From: Oscillospiraceae bacterium | Lineage (GTDB): Bacteria > Bacillota > Clostridia > Oscillospirales > Oscillospiraceae | DNA: 64,000 bases | Direction of reading: 5' to 3' | Assembly (NCBI GenBank): GCA_015067925.1 | Contig: SVLN01000002.1 | Location: forward strand, 47,027 to 111,026 | Shown: positions 24,285 through 32,917 of the stretch, piece by piece | Numbering within the stretch: position 1 is the stretch's first letter | Layout of the letters: the number at the start of each line of letters is the position of its first letter | The notes under the pieces: generated by a model | What the model was told of the DNA's origin: nothing | Database searches by the model: none | What the model saw: the letters and a program-made list of their open reading frames with translations, nothing else | Made by a program: the position numbers and the translations under genes

Positions 24285-25009
24285 TGCTCTGCTTTGCCCG
24301 TAGATGTTTGAAAGAGATGCTACGTGATCCGTTGACGGTTCTGTTTGGCATCGGCTTTCCTGTTGTCGTGTTGCTGCTTTTGTCATTGATTCAGGCTAAC
24401 ATTCCTGTGGAGCTGTTTGCGCTGCCCTCCCTTACGCCGGGCATTGCTGTGTTCGGACTCTCGTTTATTTCGCTGTTTTCTGCTCAACTCATCTCCAGAG
24501 ATCGCACAACCGCGTTTATGCTGCGGCTTTATACGTCCCCTATGCGTGCAGCTGATTTTATCCTGGGTTATACCCTTCCCCTACTGCCTCTTTCCATTGT
24601 ACAGATGGCCGTTTGTTTTGTTGTCGCAATGATTCTCGGACTTCCTTTTTCCTGGAATGTTTTCCTGACAATTGTGGTTCTGATCCCAACGGCGCTGGTG
24701 TTCATAGCTCTGGGCCTTCTGTGCGGCAGCATCATGAACGAAAAGCAAGTAGGTGGTCTGTGCGGCGCGCTGCTCACCAACCTGAGTGCCTGGTTGTCGG
24801 GCACCTGGTTCAGTCTGGATCTGATGGGAAGGACGTTCAGACGCATTGCCTTTTCCATGCCATTTGCCAGAGCAGTGGAAGCCGGAAGAGCTGTAATGCG
24901 TGGCGATTTGCGTGAGGTGTTACCAGATCTGATCTGGGTCATCTGCTGGGCGATCGTATTGTGCATTCTGGCTGTGATTTGTTTTCGCCACAAAATGCGT
25001 GATGAATAA
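24281..25009 (+). CDS. ABC-2 type transporter permease
   Basis: 242 aa with about six membrane segments. The N-terminus (RRCLKEMLRDPLTVLFGIGFPVVVLLLL) and the mid-region RDRTTAFMLRLYTSPMRAADFILGYTLPLLPLSIVQMAVC are typical ABC2_membrane/DrrB-like features. It probably exports a hydrophobic compound or drug with the preceding ATPase. It ends in a strong hairpin shared with radA. Confidence 0.88.
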   Translation: MMLCFARRCLKEMLRDPLTVLFGIGFPVVVLLLLSLIQANIPVELFALPSLTPGIAVFGLSFISLFSAQLISRDRTTAFMLRLYTSPMRAADFILGYTLPLLPLSIVQMAVCFVVAMILGLPFSWNVFLTIVVLIPTALVFIALGLLCGSIMNEKQVGGLCGALLTNLSAWLSGTWFSLDLMGRTFRRIAFSMPFARAVEAGRAVMRGDLREVLPDLIWVICWAIVLCILAVICFRHKMRDE

Positions 25010-25010
25010 G

Positions 25011-25043
25011 AAAAGACCTGATACCTCGGTATCAGGTCTTTTT
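25011..25043. terminator. Bidirectional intrinsic terminator
   Basis: AAAAGACCTGATACC/GGTATCAGGTCTTTT, near-perfect 15-bp stem with A- and T-runs on both sides. It serves the ABC operon and convergent radA. Confidence 0.9.
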
Positions 25044-25044
25044 G

Positions 25045-26415
25045 TTACGGTTCTTTGTCCACAAGAGCAGCTTCTACCGCTTCGCGGATGTTTCTGGCGC
25101 GCAGTAACGTCAAGCCTTCGGGAGCAGTAATATCCGCGGTTCCCTGTCGGGGAATAATACAGCGCTTGAAACCGAGACGGGAGAGTTCGCTGAGCCGCTG
25201 CTGCAAATTGCTCACGGCGCGAAGTTCGCCGGTTAGACCGACTTCGCCGATGGCGGCCAGGTGTTCATCCACCGCCTGATCTCTGCCGGAAGAAGCAATT
25301 GCGATGACAACAGGAAGATCGGAGGCAGGCTCATCCAGCGTCAGACCACCAATGACATTTACATAAGCATCAAAAGCAGAAAGATTCATCCCTGCACGCT
25401 TTTCCATCACCGCCAGCAACAGATTCATGCGGTTGTAGTCAATGCCCACGGAAGTTCTGCGAGGCACGTTGAAGGTCGTGCGCGCCACAAGCGCCTGCAC
25501 TTCTGCCAGAATGGGACGGCTGCCCTCCATCACGCAGGCAACACAGGTGCCAGGCGTTCCCTTTGGGCGACCCGAGAGCAGCATTTCCGAGGGATTTGGT
25601 ACCTCCACCAGACCGGATTCGTCCATTTCAAAGACGCCGATTTCATTGGTGGAGCCAAAGCGGTTCTTCTCAGCGCGCAGCAGACGATAGCTGTTGGTTC
25701 GTTCGCCTTCAAAGTACAGAACGCAGTCTACCATGTGCTCCAATACCTTCGGACCTGCAATGGAACCTTCTTTGTTCACGTGGCCAACGACGAATACCGT
25801 CACCCCTGTCTGTTTGCACAGCTGCATCAGTATCATGGTGCAGTCCTTGACCTGGCTGACGCTGCCGGGGGCAGAATCGTTTTCCGGGCGGTACATGGTC
25901 TGTACCGAGTCAATGATAACCACCTCAGGATCCAGGGCGCTGATTGCTTCCAGCGCATTGCCAAGATTGGTTTCCGAGAGAACGAACAACTTATCCGTAT
26001 GTACCTGCAAGCGATCCGCGCGCAGTTTCAGCTGATGCTCGGATTCCTCACCGGAGATGTAGAGAACAGACTGCTCCTTGCAAATCTGCTCGCAGATTTG
26101 CAGCAGCAGGGTGGATTTGCCGATACCCGGTGCACCGCTGACCAAAACCAAAGATCCCTTCACAGCACCGCCGCCCAGCACGCGATCAAGTTCTCCCATG
26201 CCGGTAAAAAAGCGAAGCTCGCCGGTGCCGGTGATCTCATGCAGGCGCTGAGGAGTCCTGGCCACAAAGCCCGAACTGCCGCCGGATGCCTTTTTTGCAG
26301 AGGATTCCTTGAATTCCACAATGGTATTCCAGGCGCCGCAGGCGGAACATTTGCCCTGCCATTTCATGGTTTCGTTGCCGCATTCCGTGCAGACATAGAC
26401 GGTTTTAGATTTCAT
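25045..26415 (-). CDS. radA: DNA repair protein RadA (Sms)
   Basis: 456 aa from the ATG at 26415 (MKSKTVYVCTECGNE), preceded by AAAGGAG. N-terminal C4 zinc finger (CTECG...CSACG), RecA-like ATPase with Walker A GAPGIGKST, the RadA-specific KNRFG motif (RAEKNRFGSTNEIG) and a C-terminal Lon-protease-like domain lacking the protease dyad. It is a branch-migration helicase of recombination and transformation. Its first 11 bp overlap the end of cwlD upstream, so the two share a transcript. Confidence 0.95.
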   Translation of the reverse strand: MKSKTVYVCTECGNETMKWQGKCSACGAWNTIVEFKESSAKKASGGSSGFVARTPQRLHEITGTGELRFFTGMGELDRVLGGGAVKGSLVLVSGAPGIGKSTLLLQICEQICKEQSVLYISGEESEHQLKLRADRLQVHTDKLFVLSETNLGNALEAISALDPEVVIIDSVQTMYRPENDSAPGSVSQVKDCTMILMQLCKQTGVTVFVVGHVNKEGSIAGPKVLEHMVDCVLYFEGERTNSYRLLRAEKNRFGSTNEIGVFEMDESGLVEVPNPSEMLLSGRPKGTPGTCVACVMEGSRPILAEVQALVARTTFNVPRRTSVGIDYNRMNLLLAVMEKRAGMNLSAFDAYVNVIGGLTLDEPASDLPVVIAIASSGRDQAVDEHLAAIGEVGLTGELRAVSNLQQRLSELSRLGFKRCIIPRQGTADITAPEGLTLLRARNIREAVEAALVDKEP

Positions 26416-27133
26416 TCTCCTGTATCTCCTTTGGTGCAAGCTCGTAAAGCGCCGATGCGATGACCAGCGCGAGTTTCGTTTGGTATTGAGAGGTTTGCAG
26501 CTTTTCTGCTTCCTGCGGATTGGATAGAAAACCGCACTCCACAAGAATACCGGGGTTTGTAATTTCCCGCATCAGAAAGATCGTATCAGCGGCGCCCTTT
26601 GCCTTCCGGTTGTTTCCGGGATCCAAAGAGGCAGCAAGCCTGGTTTGCAGCAAGTTAGCCAGCTCCTCTGCAGGTGCAATGGCGTTATAAAACACCTGCG
26701 CGCCGGAGTACTTTGACTCCGGGAATTGATTCTGGTGTATGGAAACCAGAAAACCTCGGATCGTTTCGTTCACAAGTTTCACGCGGTTGTGAAGATCCGA
26801 GACTTTTTTCTCCGAAAACGTTTTGCAGCCGGGCGAATAGATTGCCGTATCATCCCGCCGAACCAGGACGGTGTCCATGCCCAGCAGGTGCATCAGATCG
26901 TCCAGCTTTCGGGTCACGGCCAGATTGATGCCGCTTTCCTGCACGCCATCGGCTGTACAGGCACCGCCATCCTCGCCGCCATGCCCGGCATCGAGAACAA
27001 AAACGTAAGACTCGGGCATACTTTCTAGCGACACTGCAACAGAAGTCTTTCTGATCCATATACCACTCAGAGCTGCAGTGAGTAAAATAACGGCTGCAAA
27101 TAAAACCAGTGTTCGGTTCGGAATTCGAAACAT
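26405..27133 (-). CDS. cwlD: N-acetylmuramoyl-L-alanine amidase CwlD
   Basis: 242 aa from the ATG at 27133, after GGAGGTG. One N-terminal membrane or signal segment (about 8-28) is followed by an Amidase_3 domain: the zinc-site His in VLDAGHGGEDGG, the Glu in ESGINLAVTRKL, SIHQNQF, and the catalytic Glu in ILVECGFLSNPQEAEKL. CwlD is known to act in the spore, cleaving peptide side chains as the first step of muramic-delta-lactam formation in cortex, needed for germination. This supports a spore-forming host. Confidence 0.9.
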   Translation of the reverse strand: MFRIPNRTLVLFAAVILLTAALSGIWIRKTSVAVSLESMPESYVFVLDAGHGGEDGGACTADGVQESGINLAVTRKLDDLMHLLGMDTVLVRRDDTAIYSPGCKTFSEKKVSDLHNRVKLVNETIRGFLVSIHQNQFPESKYSGAQVFYNAIAPAEELANLLQTRLAASLDPGNNRKAKGAADTIFLMREITNPGILVECGFLSNPQEAEKLQTSQYQTKLALVIASALYELAPKEIQENEI

Positions 27134-27172
27134 GGACAAACACCTCCAAAGAAGCCTATGCCCATTTTCTCC

Positions 27173-27200
27173 ATTATAGCACGAGAGTATTTCTGAGCAA
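27173..27200 (-). promoter_or_regulatory. Promoter upstream of cwlD-radA
   Basis: On the minus strand TTGCTC, 16-nt spacer, TATAAT, about 40 bp before cwlD. A sporulation-specific promoter is also possible but was not resolved. Confidence 0.5.
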
Positions 27201-27282
27201 AGCAAAACTTTGCACACAGATATCAGCTGTGTCATAAAATGTCGTGGAACCTCGGTTCCAAAACGCTGAAGGAGGCATTTGC

Positions 27283-27855
27283 TTGGATCAGAATACGCAA
27301 TCACTGCGTCCGCGCATCACTCCTCGTCCGCCAAGGGATGACGACGCGTTCAACAGGCCGCAGCTGATGGACGACCAGCCGGCGGTTGAGGCTGCGACGA
27401 TGATGAAGAGGAAAAACGATTCCGCAACGCTGCCGAAGGAATTGACCGGCATCCTGCCGGAAAACGCTCCGTTGGCAAATCCTTATGTTCCGTTCCAGCG
27501 AGAGGGCAGCCGCAAGTACGAACTGGACCAGGGCCTGATTCGCGGAACCCTGTTCCCCGGCCTTGATCTGCCGTTTATGGGCATGGTTAACACCAAGGAG
27601 AAAAACACGCCCCTGGCGGAGCTGCAGGCATTGAGCTTTGCTCTGACAGAGCTTGGCATGTATCTGGATACTCACAGAAAAGACAAGGAAGCGCTGGCGC
27701 TCTTTGAGAAGTATGCAAAACTCTATGACGAGGGCATGAAAGAATACGAACGTCGCTGTGGACCGCTGCAGCTGCGCAACGCCGGCGGCAGCGAACAGTT
27801 TGACTGGACGAAGGATCCGTGGCCCTGGGAATACAAGGCAAACAAGGAGGGCTGA
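27283..27855 (+). CDS. CotJA-CotJB fusion, spore coat protein
   Basis: 190 aa from a TTG at 27283, chosen because GAAGGAGG lies 7 nt upstream; a GTG at 27244 has no site. The middle (about 63-103: LANPYVPFQREGS...LDQGLIRGTLFPGLDLPFM) matches CotJA. The C-terminal part (about 105-190: AELQALSFALTELGMYLDTHRKDKEALALFEKY...FDWTKDPWPWEY) matches CotJB. These are separate genes in Bacillus and most Clostridia. The N-terminal 60 residues are Pro/Arg-rich and specific. cotJC follows with overlapping translation signals. A CATAAAAT element upstream is a possible but weak sigma-E -10. Confidence 0.85.
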   Translation: MDQNTQSLRPRITPRPPRDDDAFNRPQLMDDQPAVEAATMMKRKNDSATLPKELTGILPENAPLANPYVPFQREGSRKYELDQGLIRGTLFPGLDLPFMGMVNTKEKNTPLAELQALSFALTELGMYLDTHRKDKEALALFEKYAKLYDEGMKEYERRCGPLQLRNAGGSEQFDWTKDPWPWEYKANKEG

Positions 27856-27859
27856 AAAG

Positions 27860-28456
27860 ATGTTCATTTATGAAAAGAAATTGCAATACCCTGTCAAGAT
27901 TGATCGGCCCAATCCGAAACTGGCGTCTGTGATTATCAGCCAGTACGGCGGCCCTGATGGCGAATTGGGTGCTTCTCTGCGCTATCTCAGCCAGCGCTTT
28001 TCCATGCCGACACCGGAATTGAAGGCGCTTTTGACGGACATTGGCACAGAGGAACTTGGGCATCTGGAGATGGTCAGCTCCATCGTGCATCAGCTGACCC
28101 GGAATCTTACTGACGCTCAGATCGAGACCAGCGAGTTTGCCCCCTACTTCGTGGATCACACCACGGGCGTGTATCCCCAGGCAGCCGGTGGTTATCCCTG
28201 GAGTGCCGCTACCATGCAGGTAAAGGGCGATCCCATCACAGACCTGACGGAAGATTTGGCGGCAGAGCAGAAAGCTCGCACAACCTATGACAATCTGCTG
28301 CGCCTTTCCGATGATCCGGACGTCAACGACGTGCTGCGCTTCCTGCGGGAGCGGGAGGTTGTGCACTTCCAGCGCTTCGGCGAGGCCATTGAAAAGCTGC
28401 GCGAGCGCCTGAATATGAAGAACGTCTATTTCATGAATCCCGCCTTCGATCGCTAA
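27860..28456 (+). CDS. cotJC: CotJC, manganese-catalase-like spore coat protein
   Basis: 198 aa from the ATG at 27860, which has AAGGAGG spanning the end of cotJAB. The four-helix ferritin-like manganese catalase fold is indicated by SQYGGPDGELGASLRYLSQRF, the metal ligand segment TDIGTEELGHLEMVSSIVHQL, and the second ligand block LREREVVHFQRFGEAIEKL. It is the third member of the cotJ operon, usually sigma-E dependent and assembled into the coat. Confidence 0.93.
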   Translation: MFIYEKKLQYPVKIDRPNPKLASVIISQYGGPDGELGASLRYLSQRFSMPTPELKALLTDIGTEELGHLEMVSSIVHQLTRNLTDAQIETSEFAPYFVDHTTGVYPQAAGGYPWSAATMQVKGDPITDLTEDLAAEQKARTTYDNLLRLSDDPDVNDVLRFLREREVVHFQRFGEAIEKLRERLNMKNVYFMNPAFDR

Positions 28457-28462
28457 AAAGAA

Positions 28463-28496
28463 ACCGGCTCACCCATCGGTGAGCCGGTCAATCTTA
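28463..28496. terminator. Hairpin between cotJC and the M20 peptidase gene
   Basis: ACCGGCTCACC, CATC loop, GGTGAGCCGGT. A perfect 11-bp stem with a weak T-tail, between convergent genes. Confidence 0.75.
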
Positions 28497-29924
28497 TTTG
28501 TAGTTCTTTACAAAGTACTTGTAAAATGCAGCAGCTTCCGCGATGGCGGAGACATCAATGTTTTCGTTCACAGCATGAATGCTTGCCAACTGCTTTGATG
28601 ACATTCTGGTGGGAGCAAAGCGCAGAACGCAATTGCAGATGGGCGTCAGCTTCCAGGCATCGGTGCCGGCCGGAAGAATGTACGGAGCCGCAGGATAGCG
28701 CGGGAACACTTTTTCGATGCAGTCCATGGCGTAGGCATAGGCTGCGGAGTTAAGATCAGCGGGATCGTAATACTCCTCGTTCTCAATCTCCACTTCCACA
28801 CCGTATTTCTTTGCAATCATGCGGAATGCATCCAGATCTTTGCGCAGATCCTCTTCGTTGACATTGCGCAGCAGCGCATTGGCTGTGCAGACTTTCTCCG
28901 TCATGCCGCCTTCGATCTTCTGGAAGGTGCAAACAGTTCCGACCATACCGCCGGCTGTTGCGTTGATGCTGGGTAGAACCTTCTTCAGGATTCCGCCAAA
29001 GAGCCATAGGTTGCAGAACAGCACATTCATGGGAAACCCACAATAAGGTGCCAGACGCCGGAACATTTCCGTTACCTGAGGATTCAGGCGCAGAATAAAA
29101 GGCTTTTTGGTGCTGATTTCCTGAATGAAGGCGCTCATGCGCTCCACAGGGTTGTTCTTGTAGCCGGTAAGGCTGATGTGGCTGCTTTCTGTGGTTGCCT
29201 TGCAGATGAGTCTGCAGCGGCCTTTTTCATGCACGGCGACCATGGCGCACTTTTCACAGTTCATGTTGCCCAGGGGCGGATCGACAATTGCGCCGCCTTC
29301 GTCCATAATAACTTCAAAGATAATGCCCTGTTCACGGAACCATGCCAGGGCCGAGGGAATGCCGTCTCCACCCAGTTCTTCGTTATGGGACGATCCAATA
29401 TAGAAGTTGACTTCCGGCACGAAGCCCTCTGCAAGCAGCTGCTCGGCTGCAAATAGAATGGCACACAAAGAGCCCTTGGTATCTGCCGCGCCACGGCCAA
29501 AGATCGCACCATCCACAACTTCGCCGCCAAAGGGATCGTGGGACCATTCTTCTGTTGCGGCCACAACATCATGATGACTCATCAGCATAATATTGCGCGA
29601 AGAATCTTTGCCGGGAATCTTATAGATCCAGCAATCGTCGGAAAAGCTGTAACGCTCAGCCTTTTCGTGCAGCAGCGGAAATTGTTCCTTCACCACATCA
29701 CGCAGTTTGGCAAATTCCGTATCATCGTAGCTTCCCTTCACGGAAACGGTCTTGCACCGCAGCATTTCACGCAGAGAATGGGCATACGATTCCAGTTCCT
29801 TGTCGGAAAAGGTGGGATGCTCCCCTATTAATTTGCGCGCAGAGGCGGTTTTGATCGCCGTATTCAAAGCAAGAACCAAGAGCAGCGCCAAAATTGTGCC
29901 CAGAATAATCCATAAAACGATCAT
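28494..29924 (-). CDS. M20 family metallopeptidase (PM20D1/carboxypeptidase-S-like), membrane-anchored
   Basis: 476 aa. An N-terminal hydrophobic anchor (about 1-27) is followed by the peptidase domain. Di-zinc ligands: LMSHHDVV, GRGAADTKGS, the catalytic and bridging acids in SHNEELGGDG, and a later His in the C-terminal segment. The interrupted catalytic domain holds a dimerisation lid (about 225-350). It is a paralogue of the gene at 31433-32875 (similar length and layout), the two flanking a GPH symporter and divergent from it. The PM20D1 group hydrolyses or forms N-acyl amino acids; carboxypeptidase-type dipeptide cleavage is the alternative. The start follows GGGAGGA. Confidence 0.88.
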   Translation of the reverse strand: MIVLWIILGTILALLLVLALNTAIKTASARKLIGEHPTFSDKELESYAHSLREMLRCKTVSVKGSYDDTEFAKLRDVVKEQFPLLHEKAERYSFSDDCWIYKIPGKDSSRNIMLMSHHDVVAATEEWSHDPFGGEVVDGAIFGRGAADTKGSLCAILFAAEQLLAEGFVPEVNFYIGSSHNEELGGDGIPSALAWFREQGIIFEVIMDEGGAIVDPPLGNMNCEKCAMVAVHEKGRCRLICKATTESSHISLTGYKNNPVERMSAFIQEISTKKPFILRLNPQVTEMFRRLAPYCGFPMNVLFCNLWLFGGILKKVLPSINATAGGMVGTVCTFQKIEGGMTEKVCTANALLRNVNEEDLRKDLDAFRMIAKKYGVEVEIENEEYYDPADLNSAAYAYAMDCIEKVFPRYPAAPYILPAGTDAWKLTPICNCVLRFAPTRMSSKQLASIHAVNENIDVSAIAEAAAFYKYFVKNYK

Positions 29925-29982
29925 AATGATTCCTCCCTTTTCTTATTTTCAGTATATCACCTGAAGTTCCTGCCGTCAAACC

Positions 29983-30011
29983 TTGCCCCCGGGAAGTTTG
30001 CATGCTATAAT
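29983..30011 (+). promoter_or_regulatory. Sigma-A promoter of the symporter-M20 operon
   Basis: TTGCCC, 17-nt spacer, TATAAT, 35 bp before the ATG at 30047. Confidence 0.65.
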
Positions 30012-30046
30012 AACCGGGATGTAACGAAAGAAAGAGAGTGAGTTCC

Positions 30047-31429
30047 ATGCGTAACGCCGCAAAGGCACAGACCTCTAAGGTTGGCAAACTGGAAAAACTG
30101 GGTTTTATGACCTTCTCCACTGCCAGTAACGTCGTCTTTAACTTCAAAGATCTGTTCTATCTGTTCTTCCTGACCAATGTCATGGGCATCAAGATCGCCC
30201 ATGCCGGTATCATCACCGCCGTCGGCATTGTCTGGGACGCCATCAACGATCCGCTGGTGGGCTTCTGGGCGGTCAATCACCGTTTTAAGAACGGCGAAAA
30301 GGTTCGTCCCCTTGCCCTGTGGTGCGCTGTGCCCTGGGCCATTACTGTTGTGTTGATGTTCACCTGCTTTGATGTTGCCTATGGCCTGAAGCTTGGCATC
30401 GCCATGGCAATCTACTTCCTGTTTGAGCTGTTCAACACCTTTGCTGCCATTCCCTATAACTCCATGGGCAGCCTTGCTACCAATATTGACGCAGACCGCA
30501 GATCCATCAACGTCTTCCGCAACCTGGGCGGCTGTATTGGTTCTGCCATCGGCGCGGTTGCCATGTATCCCCTGCTGGACCTGTTCGGCGGTCTGGATGA
30601 AGCGGGCAACATCATTCAGGGCGACCCCGGCAAGAACGCCTTCTTCTACGCTGCCATCGTGATGGGTGTTGTGTGCATTCTCGGCAGCTTTGCCCATTAC
30701 TTTACCACCCGCGAGCGCGTGCAGCAGGAAAGCGAAGATCAGAGCAAGATCGGCATCATTACTGCCTTCCGTATGCTCCTTGGCTGTCGCAGTTGGGTGA
30801 TGAATACCCTGTATGTGCTTTGCTACGGCATGCTGAACCTGCTGATCATGAGCACCATCAACTACTATGCTACATACGTCATCGGCTCTTCCTCGGCAGC
30901 GACGATCATTATGGCTTTGTACTTAGTAGTTTCCGTGGTGTTCTCCATCCTGAGCATCCCCATTGATAAGAAGCTCGGCCGTCGCAAGACCATGATCAGC
31001 TCTGCCCTTGTGTATGTGCTGGGCAAGATCTGGTTTGTGATCAACCCGTTCTCCATGGGTGCAATTCTGGTCAACGCCCTGACCGTTGCCTATGCCATGA
31101 CCCTGGCCTTCGTTCTGTTTAATACCAACCGCAACAACATTGCTGATCTGATTGAATGGAAGAATCATCGCCGTATCGACTCTCTGGTCAGCACCTGCGA
31201 TAATCTGGCCAGCAAGCTCAGTAAAGCCGGTGCAAACCTGATGATGACCGGTGCGCTTGCCGCCGCCGGCTTTGATGCAGCGCTGTCTACCCAGCCGGTT
31301 GCTGCTATCAACACCATCAATGCCATGCTGGGCTGGGTGCCCATGATCATTGCCGTCGTGATGCTGGTTGTCGTGTTCTTCCATCCCATCGAGAAGGACA
31401 TGGCCGCCATGCGGGCGGATAAGGAGTAA
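30047..31429 (+). CDS. GPH-family (glycoside-pentoside-hexuronide:cation) symporter, MFS superfamily
   Basis: 460 aa from the ATG at 30047, with twelve predicted membrane helices. N-terminal GFMTFSTASNVVFNFKDLFYLFFLTNVMG and the loop GIVWDAINDPLVGFWAVNHRFKNGEK match the MelB/GPH pattern (the conserved D..NDP segment). FNTFAAIPYNSMGSLAT and the helix-10 region LFNTNRNNIADLIEWKNHRRID are also family-like. GPH members move sugars, sugar acids or related solutes with Na+ or H+. Flanking M20 peptidases suggest the substrate could be an acylated or peptide-like conjugate instead (inference). Confidence 0.88.
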   Translation: MRNAAKAQTSKVGKLEKLGFMTFSTASNVVFNFKDLFYLFFLTNVMGIKIAHAGIITAVGIVWDAINDPLVGFWAVNHRFKNGEKVRPLALWCAVPWAITVVLMFTCFDVAYGLKLGIAMAIYFLFELFNTFAAIPYNSMGSLATNIDADRRSINVFRNLGGCIGSAIGAVAMYPLLDLFGGLDEAGNIIQGDPGKNAFFYAAIVMGVVCILGSFAHYFTTRERVQQESEDQSKIGIITAFRMLLGCRSWVMNTLYVLCYGMLNLLIMSTINYYATYVIGSSSAATIIMALYLVVSVVFSILSIPIDKKLGRRKTMISSALVYVLGKIWFVINPFSMGAILVNALTVAYAMTLAFVLFNTNRNNIADLIEWKNHRRIDSLVSTCDNLASKLSKAGANLMMTGALAAAGFDAALSTQPVAAINTINAMLGWVPMIIAVVMLVVVFFHPIEKDMAAMRADKE

Positions 31430-31432
31430 ACC

Positions 31433-32875
31433 ATGCTATATGTTTTGCTCTGCCTGATTGCCGCACTTGTCGTATGTCTTGTCGTTGCATTGGTTCGCGC
31501 TGTTCTGATCAAAGCTCCCGCGCGCGTCAGCTATGTGCCGGAAGTCACGCAGGAAGAATGCAACGTTGCAGCACAGAAATTGGGCGATATGATCCGTGTA
31601 AGTACTGTTTCGAAACATGAGTATGAGGATCTTTCCGATTTTTATCGTTTTCATGCGGAACTCGAGCGCCTCTTCCCTCTTCTGCATGAAAAGCTGGGAA
31701 AGACCGTCCTGAACGGAACGCTTCTGTACCGTTGGGAAGGTTCCGACCCGAAAAAGAAACCAATTCTTCTGATGGGCCACCAGGACGTGGTTCCCGCTTC
31801 TGACGAAGGCTGGAGCGTTCCGGCCTACAGTGGTCAGGTCAAGGACGGCAATCTCTACGGCCGCGGCGCTCTGGACTGCAAGAGCACCATGTATGTGCAG
31901 CTTCAGGCCGTTGAGGAACTGCTGACTGAGGGATTTGTACCGCCCTGCGATGTGTATCTGGAATACTCCATCAACGAAGAAACCGGCGGTGACGGCGCAG
32001 CTGCCGCCATGCGCTATCTTTGGGGCCGGGGCATTGAGCTTGCCCTGGTCATGGATGAAGGTGGCGCGGTCATTGAGCAGGCTGTGGACGGCATGGATCG
32101 TCCTTACGCTGTGATTGGCATTACGGAAAAAGGTTATATGGATCTGAAGATTACCGCCCGCGGCAAGGGAGGTCACAGTTCCACCCCGCCTCGCAATACC
32201 CCGGCAGCGCGTCTGTTCGCCTTTGCCAATGAGATTGAGCGCAAGCGTCCGTTCAAGAAGAAGCTGTTGCCTGAAGCCGTGCAGATGTTCCGTGCCATGG
32301 CGCCGTCGTTCAAGTTCCCCATGCGCTTGGTTCTGGGCAACATCTGGCTGTTCAAGCCTCTTCTGATGGCCCTGATGCCCGTGGTTTCTCCCTTTGGTGA
32401 GGCGGTCATGGCCACCACTTGCTGCTTTACCATGATGGAAGGCTCCTCCGCTGCCAACGTGATACCCAAAGAGCCGTACCTGGTTGCCAATCTGCGAACC
32501 ACTGTGCATCAAGGATGTAAGGAATCCCTGGCTGTGATGCAGAAGTACGCAGATAAGTATGACCTGGAAATTGAAGTTTTGCTGCAGCGGGATGCCTCCC
32601 CTGTTTCCAACATTCATTCTAAAGAATACGCCTACGTTCTCGAATGCATCCAAAAGCACTTCCCGGATGCCGGTGCCGCGCCTTATCTGATTATGGGCGG
32701 CACGGACTGCCGTCATTTCCATGCCCTGACGGAGAATGCCCTGCGTTTTGCTCCGGTTCGCATGAACTACCAGCAGAATGCCAGCTGCCATGCAGTGGAT
32801 GAAAATGTCACGGTAACGGCTTTGGCTGAAGGTGTTCGCTTCTTTAAGATGCTTTTGAAAGATTACCCGTTTTAA
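31433..32875 (+). CDS. M20 family metallopeptidase, membrane-anchored paralogue
   Basis: 480 aa, starting 3 bp after the symporter stop with AAGGAG overlapping its end. N-terminal membrane anchor (about 1-24), then M20 motifs LMGHQDVVPASDEGW, GRGALDCKSTM, SINEETGGDG and the C-terminal GGTDCRHFHALTENALRFAP. It shares lid and domain order with the M20 gene at 28494. The operon with the symporter points to joint use of one substrate: uptake followed by hydrolysis at the membrane. Confidence 0.9.
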   Translation: MLYVLLCLIAALVVCLVVALVRAVLIKAPARVSYVPEVTQEECNVAAQKLGDMIRVSTVSKHEYEDLSDFYRFHAELERLFPLLHEKLGKTVLNGTLLYRWEGSDPKKKPILLMGHQDVVPASDEGWSVPAYSGQVKDGNLYGRGALDCKSTMYVQLQAVEELLTEGFVPPCDVYLEYSINEETGGDGAAAAMRYLWGRGIELALVMDEGGAVIEQAVDGMDRPYAVIGITEKGYMDLKITARGKGGHSSTPPRNTPAARLFAFANEIERKRPFKKKLLPEAVQMFRAMAPSFKFPMRLVLGNIWLFKPLLMALMPVVSPFGEAVMATTCCFTMMEGSSAANVIPKEPYLVANLRTTVHQGCKESLAVMQKYADKYDLEIEVLLQRDASPVSNIHSKEYAYVLECIQKHFPDAGAAPYLIMGGTDCRHFHALTENALRFAPVRMNYQQNASCHAVDENVTVTALAEGVRFFKMLLKDYPF

Positions 32876-32877
32876 GA

Positions 32878-32916
32878 AAAAACAGCCTGCTGCATACTGC
32901 AGCAGGCTGTTCTAAT
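32878..32916. terminator. Intrinsic terminator between convergent genes
   Basis: ACAGCCTGCTGCA, TAC, TGCAGCAGGCTGT. A perfect 13-bp stem with an A-run upstream and a T-rich tail downstream. Confidence 0.8.
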
Positions 32917-32917
32917 T

